A stretch of DNA of 26,486 nt from Priapulus caudatus (Eukaryota; Priapulida; Priapulimorpha; Priapulimorphida; Priapulidae): contig NW_014577468.1 of assembly GCF_000485595.1 (NCBI RefSeq), forward strand, positions 1 through 26,486, read 5' to 3'. Numbering within the stretch: the stretch's first letter is position 1; each line of letters opens with the position of its first letter. Both the position numbers and the translations under genes were made by a program. Positions 20,937-26,486 of this stretch are shown here, in pieces. The notes below the pieces were generated by a model. It ran no database searches. It was not told where the DNA came from and was given only the letters and a program-made list of their open reading frames with translations.

Positions 20937-23792
20937 CTGACAGCGCCGGCGTTGTTCTGTATCGCCCTGCCATTTAGTGCCGCGCCAGTGACTAGAGACC
21001 TATTTTGCATGTAGGTATGTCAAATTTTGCTAGTCTGTACGGCGCTAGACAAGACTCCTACGTGTGCAGCCTGCGCTGTGTGATATGCATGTTAGTGTGT
21101 GCTCCAGACACTACTCAAGCATAAAACAGAAATTTAAGCGCGAGATAATATAATATGCAAAACCTTAGGCCGCGAGTCCAATGTCGCATTCGAGAGAACA
21201 CACTTCCATTACACAAAAGCCAAAAGGTCTTAGACTACCATGGATTTGAAATTGTCGAAGCACAGCTGCTGGTTCGGAAGTGGGACATATATGGGTCTAC
21301 AACAAGACACACTGTCACTCGAATCTAGTCAGCAAAGATGGAGTCGTAAGGTTCAGTATTGTGTTGAACATCCTTGAAAATCAAGCGAAGGCGTCGAGGC
21401 GAATTCCTCGGCTGCACGCGTGATTCTGCACGGCTGGCTAGTCAGTCGTTATTTATGGGTGTGTCAGCGTGTGCGCGCATGGCGGCGGCGTGTGTTAGCG
21501 AGCTGAACCGCTTCGAAGTGCGCTGTGGTCCATTCTGTCATTACGAGTTTTAAGTGTTTGCGTCTGGCGGGGGAGGCGCGCGCGTTCTCTTTGAGCCTGT
21601 AGGATCGGCCATACAATTCACAGATCGTTCGTGACCTCATTCACATAGTGTAACACTTTAGGTGTTACCTAACTAATTGTAAGGGCATTCAAGTAACCAG
21701 GAATCGGATTAGACAACTATAGTTGGTAGATTTATTTTAGTAGCCAACGTGGTGCCGTGTCTCTGTCGAGTCACAGTCCAGGGCTGACAGTCTGCAGCCA
21801 GGAATGCCGCGCGAAGCGCGCGCAAACGCGCACACGCGCAAGCTATTCACAACATCGCTGACTATCGTGAATTTACTTCAACGGGCGCCCTGGTATAGGC
21901 GCCAAAGCCGTATTAATCGTTTGAGTTTAGATTATCTGGCGATTGGACGACGAGTTTTCATCGTAGCCGCATGCGTAGCTGAGACTTGCTTGAAAAAGCT
22001 CCGTATCAACTTTTTTGCGGACTCGGCGCGCTTTGGTTGTTGGCGTAAAAGAACCCGACGTTTGGACGTTTTGTGTGTTCGACCATTGTAGAGCAAATTA
22101 CAGGCGCGCTGCGATCTGGGCGAGGGCGTTGACTCGGTCTGAGTTTAGAGATCGCGATATAGTAGGGGAAATCAATACAACACTGTCTTCGCGCTACTTC
22201 GCTAATAAATGCCAGTTTACAGTTCAGGTTCTCATTGCCACTGCTATCTGTGGTGCGCTATTTTGAGTCTCTGCATAGTTTTACACCCTCATGCAAACCT
22301 GGGAAAGATTCAACAGTCGGTGTCAGACAGTGCCCACTGTGTAACAGTGGGTAGAGCTTGAACTGCTAGATGTTCCCGGTACAAGAATGCACGCTGAAAT
22401 TTCCCGAGTGCTCGGCCGGAGCTGGGCGCGCTGTGGGGGGTCGGCGCAGGGGGCGGGGGGGGGGGGGGCGGGGGGGGCGGTCGGCGGGGGGGGGGGCGGC
22501 CGGACAGCCCGTCTCGGCACGCAGGCACCTGATATTAACGGGTTGATATTACGCACACGATCGGCCTGCAATATGGCGAGCCAGCGATATTGCGTAAGTC
22601 CACGACCTACGGATAGCTGTCCTATTGCGTCACACAGTACAAGGTACAGTAATTACATAGTAAGCTACCAGGAGCCTTAATAAGATTAGACTACAGATGT
22701 GCCTGTTACCGGGCCTGAGCTAATTCACTAAATAAATAACGAGCGGACTCTGTTTAAGTCGTTTACCTAGTACTCCTACTAAACTATAATGAATATAAAT
22801 GCTAACATAAATCACGCAAGTCTATCTGACGACGGCAACTGCTTCTCATCTTCTCTGGCAGTAGCTAGGCCTACGTCTCCTTCGTGACGGCTATTACTAT
22901 TAGTCGCCGACAGTTTTCTGTAAGTCCGGTCAAATCCCTACCTGCCATTATCGATACGGCTGTCCGCTGCCATTGGCCCTCTCGCGGCCGCTGACTGTTG
23001 CACGCTTACACTAATATTATGCTAGCAGTACTGAAACGCGTGTCTGCCAAAATTCTCTCGCACGGCTCGCCCTGGTCCATTTCGACACTATCGTCACAGC
23101 ACCGCACGGAGTAGCACCATCGCACACGTGTTCCATCCGTTGGTTTCTTCCTTCAACAACGAGTGTTTGGCCGACGTTGTTGAAGAAAAACACTAACTCG
23201 TCTCTGTTCGTCAAGCGCCGCCAGGCTCGATGTCAGTGCGGATAATCCACCCGAGCCCGGAGGAGGACGCTCGCACCGACCCACCCGTCCTCGGCCCGAC
23301 CGGCGCGCCTGTCTGCCGCGGCGAAGCCTTTATCCGCCTGCGGCGGGCAGTAATGAAATCCACGGCGTTGTCTAGGAATCAAGGAAACACCTAGACCGCG
23401 CTCTCGTGACCTTGCAGCCTGTGCGCGCAACGCTGGCAACGTTTTGGTTGCAAGCCGTTCCACATGCGTAGGCTCGCTTACGGGAGGTGGAAGCAGGGCC
23501 GCCGCCTGCGCGCTGCTGCATAGGCGCCATAGACTGCGCAGGCTCGCTGCCGACCGGTCCTGCGGCTAGGCTTAGTCACTCGGAATGGGGTAATTCGAGG
23601 TGGGAGCGAGTTCACGAGTTCTATATACGCGCTTTGCTCCCTTGGCAGCCTATTTCAGTTACCTGGGCAAGGGTTGACGAACGGCGAAAAAGTTCCGCGG
23701 TCATGTCGCTTTCTGTGAGTTTTCGGCATGGACACCCTACGCTCGTTAACGAACCAGAGACGAACTTAGTGTTGTTATCAAACAGTGAACAC
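20937..23792. other. Right-arm anonymous DNA, mirror of 2351-4946
   Basis: No gene seen. 21076-21140 is nearly identical to the complement of 4777-4834. 22640-22680 mirrors 3380-3405, and 23401-23440 mirrors 2700-2740. GC-rich blocks at 22415-22505 and about 23285-23345 interrupt sequence that is contiguous on the left. Confidence 0.5.
22415..22505. other. Poly-G block unique to the right arm
   Basis: About 90 bp of G with scattered C, including G runs of 11 to 14. It lies between sequences that adjoin in the left arm near 3515-3535 (GTGCTCG... / ...CAGGCACC). No coding or element features. Confidence 0.75.
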
Positions 23793-24405
23793 TGTTCACG
23801 TCCCACGAATGCCCCGCCCTGCCCTCTCTGCCGTCCCCAGCGTAAATCTCTGTGACCTGTTGCTGCAGCTCAATGAGTGCGTCGCCGGGCCGCTAGTGAA
23901 GGCATCTTCGACGCACGGATACCATAGCTGCACGGCTGGCATACTGTCGTAGGACGTCCCCCCCAGGGTCCGCAGCCCCCTTGCCGCGCGAAACTGCCAC
24001 GCCGCCAGAGCCCCCACGCCTAGTCAGCTTCGCCGTCAGGAGCACCTCCTTGCTCGGCCAACGCCTTCTGCTAGTATCCCGTTCTCATCGGCGATACCTT
24101 CGTACTGGAACGCGGGATGCACAAGTTCGTAGCTCTCACACTAAAATTTCTCACCACAATTAAAAAACCGATATGGCCAAAATGTACTTTCATTAGTGGT
24201 TAAACCATCCGATTTGGTAGGGTGTAGATTGTACAGAGCTGCTATGTGCTTGATGCCGCGAGTCTCAGTGTGGTAGATGCTTGTATTGTTTGACGATTCA
24301 CGGCATATGTGTACGCCGTTGCTGCTTAGTGCGTCATGCGAACAGAATGGCAATAAAGATAGAACGCAAACAGAAGCGTCTTGTCTCATTTCCAGTACAG
24401 CAGCA
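23793..24405 (+). repeat. Mirror copy of LTR1
   Basis: The reverse complement of 1824-2350, starting TGTTCACGTCCC and ending before GTGACATGAAAC. It is 613 bp against 527 bp. The hairpin seen on the left no longer pairs well (about 23871-23935). CTAGTATCCCG at 24071-24081 and GCGAGTCTCAGTGTGGTA near 24258 are well kept. Confidence 0.7.
24352..24357 (+). promoter_or_regulatory. AATAAA in mirror copy of LTR1
   Basis: Exact counterpart of the left-arm signal at 1869-1874, in the same position relative to the LTR end. Confidence 0.55.
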
Positions 24406-24474
24406 GTGACATGAAACTACACCAACGAGTGAGCGACGGTTGAACGAGTAGGTGCTACAGGAGTCGTCTACAGC

Positions 24475-26486
24475 ATGGCGACTCGAGATCAAGCTCCGCG
24501 GCCAGCGAAGAGTGTAGTCGTTCATTCACTTGCAACTCTTCCTATGCACGGTAACGTGGATGAGGGGAAGCCAGTGCAGCACGTGGCCCCGCTATCGAAG
24601 TGTCTAGAAAGCTCGGAGTGTGGCTTCGATGAGCTGACGCTGCACATTAGTGATACACCGAACACATAGAAGGAGAGAGGCGGACATCAGTAGGAAAGCC
24701 AAATCCTTGCTTGATGGCATGCATCTCAAATCACCTGTTTGCCGGCGTGTCAGAGACGCTCTGCCCTCGGCGGCTGTCGCTGAGGAGCAGCACGCACCAC
24801 CGCCGAGCCCCCCTAACAATTGAGCGAAGAAGGACCCAACATGAAGAGGCGCCACACCCTCCTCTCACCCCCTGATTAGCATCTCTCAAGGTTAGGAGAT
24901 AGAGTGTTTCAGCTGGGGAATTCCGCTTGCAAGTATCCGAGGACATTTATGCAATATTCTGACGAGGGCAGTGCATAATAAAATGCTCCGATGGTCCAAC
25001 AGAACTCTCGAGCACGCGTTCAGTACGCGGGTGCGCGCGCCTCACAAGCGCAGGCGCTGACGCGGGTCGCAACTGGGGTGCGCACCGCTGCGCAGCTCCC
25101 GCCACCGGCCACGCGCCCCAGCGCGAGCGAGAGCGCGCGAGAGTAGCCTCCTCCCGCGCCCAACATTTGGCAAACCGCGCACCTCATCCCCACAAAGGCA
25201 TCTTCTGATAGAAGCCTGACCCAGGTGATTCGTACCTTGTCCCGCGGAGGCGGCGTCAGAAAATTCACAGCGCAAGTGGGCAGACGAGATCGTGGTGCAG
25301 GCCGGGCGCGAGTCAAGCTGCTGAGAGGCTGGGAATGGCTATCAGGAGATTAGACTTCAGTAAGGCCATCGCTGGAAAGTATGTCAGCGTCTTGCCGCTA
25401 CAGTTCATGCTAAAGCGGCAGTGGCCGGGCAGGCGGATAGGCCTTTGCAAATGTAAGCTGAGTAAACTGATGACACTATCCAGTTTTTAATCGACCGTTT
25501 GCGGACTTTTGCAGAGCGCCGCCTGCGAGCTCCTCCGAGATGGAATGCCACGACCTGTTCATGGAAGCAAGCTCAGCGCCTAGCGCCCCGCCCCCCGGGC
25601 GACACCACGCGCCGCCGGACCCCGGCGGCCTCGGCCTCGCCGAGCGCCGCCCCGAGGCCGCGGGCTAGAAGGAGTTGGTAGTACAAGTAATGCTTCCTCC
25701 AGAGCAATCAGAACGGTGCACTATACGCAGGCCGAGGTAACTGGAAGGCAGGTCCATCCTCGCGTCACCCTTGCGTGCTCTCTTGTGACCGGGCATCTCA
25801 CCGCGCTGCATCAGTGTTGAAGACTTTCAAAGGTTGTGCACCGAAGAATGAGATTTGCGACTTGTGTGACAAAAACTAGATTGTGTGTCTGTATCTTCTC
25901 GCCAAACATAGGGCACCAGCGCTGTAAGAATTGATCACCCTACGTGTACGAAGTCTGATGTGACAAAAGGAAGCCACTGCAAAGCTTCTCTGCACTTCGA
26001 CAATAAGCTACAGCGGACTGAGGTTTTTCAACTGTGCGTAATGATAGTGTTGCCAATGCGAAGAGTGCTCAGTAGAGCGTAGTAGTGCGGGGTACTCGTG
26101 GGAGGTGTAAGTACATACCCGGGTGAGTGTGTCCAGTGATGTGTTCGGAAATGACAAGTTGACTTGGGGGCGGCCCTTCTGACTCTGTGCTACTTGATAC
26201 CGTTCTTTCGTTTCACGCCGCCGAATTAGCCGCACAGACCTGCGCAAGGCCTCCCGGTGTACAGCTCTACGCTGTCACCTCCACGTGGTCCTAGGAAGCA
26301 GCACGAGATGTTAATCTAACCTGGTAGTCCGTAGACATTACGTCCTCAAAGTCCCAGGCGATCACCATTAAAACATGCCCAGCTGCCTCCAAAGCATTCC
26401 CTCGCTAACGAAGGCCACCCAGAGAGCCACACTACACCACCCAGTACAATCGGTGAACCGCAGCTTGCGCCAAGCGCACACCATAC
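24475..26486 (+). pseudogene. Broken mirror copy of BEL gag-protease
   Basis: Same gene as 11-1762 in reverse complement. The start ATG is kept and the first 65 codons share KSVVV, NVDEG, CLE and FDEL words with the left protein, but the frame ends at 24667-24669 and later parts are scattered over all three frames. Nucleotide blocks recognised: gag core near 25165-25500; the gag to knuckle linker at 25666-25760; the zinc-knuckle coding region at about 25785-26005; the protease region at 26095-26430. Differences are mostly extra single bases plus GC-rich inserts (25581-25665 and probably 25037-25140). The window ends at the equivalent of left position about 121, before the left copy's stop codon. 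It cannot encode a working protein as written. If the right arm is uncorrected sequence, it is not a separate pseudogene at all. Confidence 0.85.
25581..25665. other. GC-rich block unique to the right-arm gag copy
   Basis: About 85 bp of nearly pure GC, inserted into the gag coding match between counterparts of left positions about 885 and 850. It has no left-arm partner. It is similar in character to the blocks at 15460-15707 and 22415-22505. Confidence 0.7.

Larger units (their letters stand above)
12571..26486 (-). repeat. Right arm of window-wide imperfect palindrome
   Basis: This is the reverse complement of 121-12570, with dense small differences. Single-base insertions predominate where I aligned closely: 1799-1824 recurs at 24405-24433 with three added bases and no substitution. 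The arm also holds GC-rich blocks absent from the left arm, at about 14416-14450, 15460-15707, 22415-22505, 23285-23345 and 25581-25665. Arm lengths are nearly equal within about 4.5 kb of the centre; further out this arm is mostly 10-17% longer than its partner. Random insertion-rich noise over all sequence classes looks more like uncorrected single-molecule sequence than evolutionary divergence. That is inference, and no read data are available here. Confidence 0.9.

Noticed and set aside
23151-23185. Hairpin with an 11-bp perfect stem (CTTCAACAACG)
   Set aside because: Short, in the noisy right arm, and not clearly present in the left-arm counterpart, so chance is likely.
24475-26486. Repeat-induced point mutation or cytidine deamination as the cause of arm divergence
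   Set aside because: The differences are mainly single-base insertions with mixed substitutions, without an excess of C-to-T or G-to-A changes by eye.

Overview
This is animal nuclear DNA made almost entirely of transposable-element remnants and low-complexity repeats. The clearest gene is the gag-protease part of a BEL/Pao LTR retrotransposon on the minus strand at 11-1762. BEL/Pao elements are known only from animal genomes, which is the basis for the host call; an arthropod or another invertebrate is plausible but not shown. I see no host protein-coding gene, tRNA, rRNA or CRISPR array.

The dominant structure is that the whole window is one imperfect palindrome. Bases about 121-12570 reappear in reverse complement at about 12571-26486, centred near 12570 in a GC-rich block. 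I matched more than fifteen anchor pairs in order across the full length, in coding, intergenic and low-complexity sequence alike. Layout from the outside inwards (left / right): BEL gag-protease (11-1762 / 24475-26486); its LTR with a polyadenylation signal and a strong hairpin (1824-2350 / 23793-24405); anonymous DNA; a second, related LTR (4947-5541 / 20248-20936); anonymous DNA; a GTGC/GTAC-word satellite (7215-8275 / 17055-18340); anonymous DNA; an LTR end with a primer-binding-like site and a purine-rich leader (9700-10140 / about 15000-15290); anonymous DNA; a GC-rich minisatellite (11888-12260 / 12860-13200); the centre.

The arms are not equivalent. The left gag-protease frame is open for 583 codons, while the right copy is broken by many single-base insertions. 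From about 8 kb out to the left edge, the right arm is 10-17% longer than its partner over most intervals. Several GC-rich or poly-G blocks occur only in the right arm. Neutral decay of a real old palindrome should damage both arms alike. The pattern fits better an uncorrected single-molecule fold-back read (one strand, then its complement) joined to a corrected left flank, or a real palindrome whose right arm was never polished. I therefore treat right-arm features as mirror copies and would not count them as independent loci until the junction is verified.

Within the reliable left flank, the biology is a BEL/Pao element with an intact gag-protease frame that stops at 11-13 near the window edge, its LTR, and an older related LTR upstream on the same strand. 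The two LTRs share an unusual long hairpin in which one base pair differs by a compensatory change.
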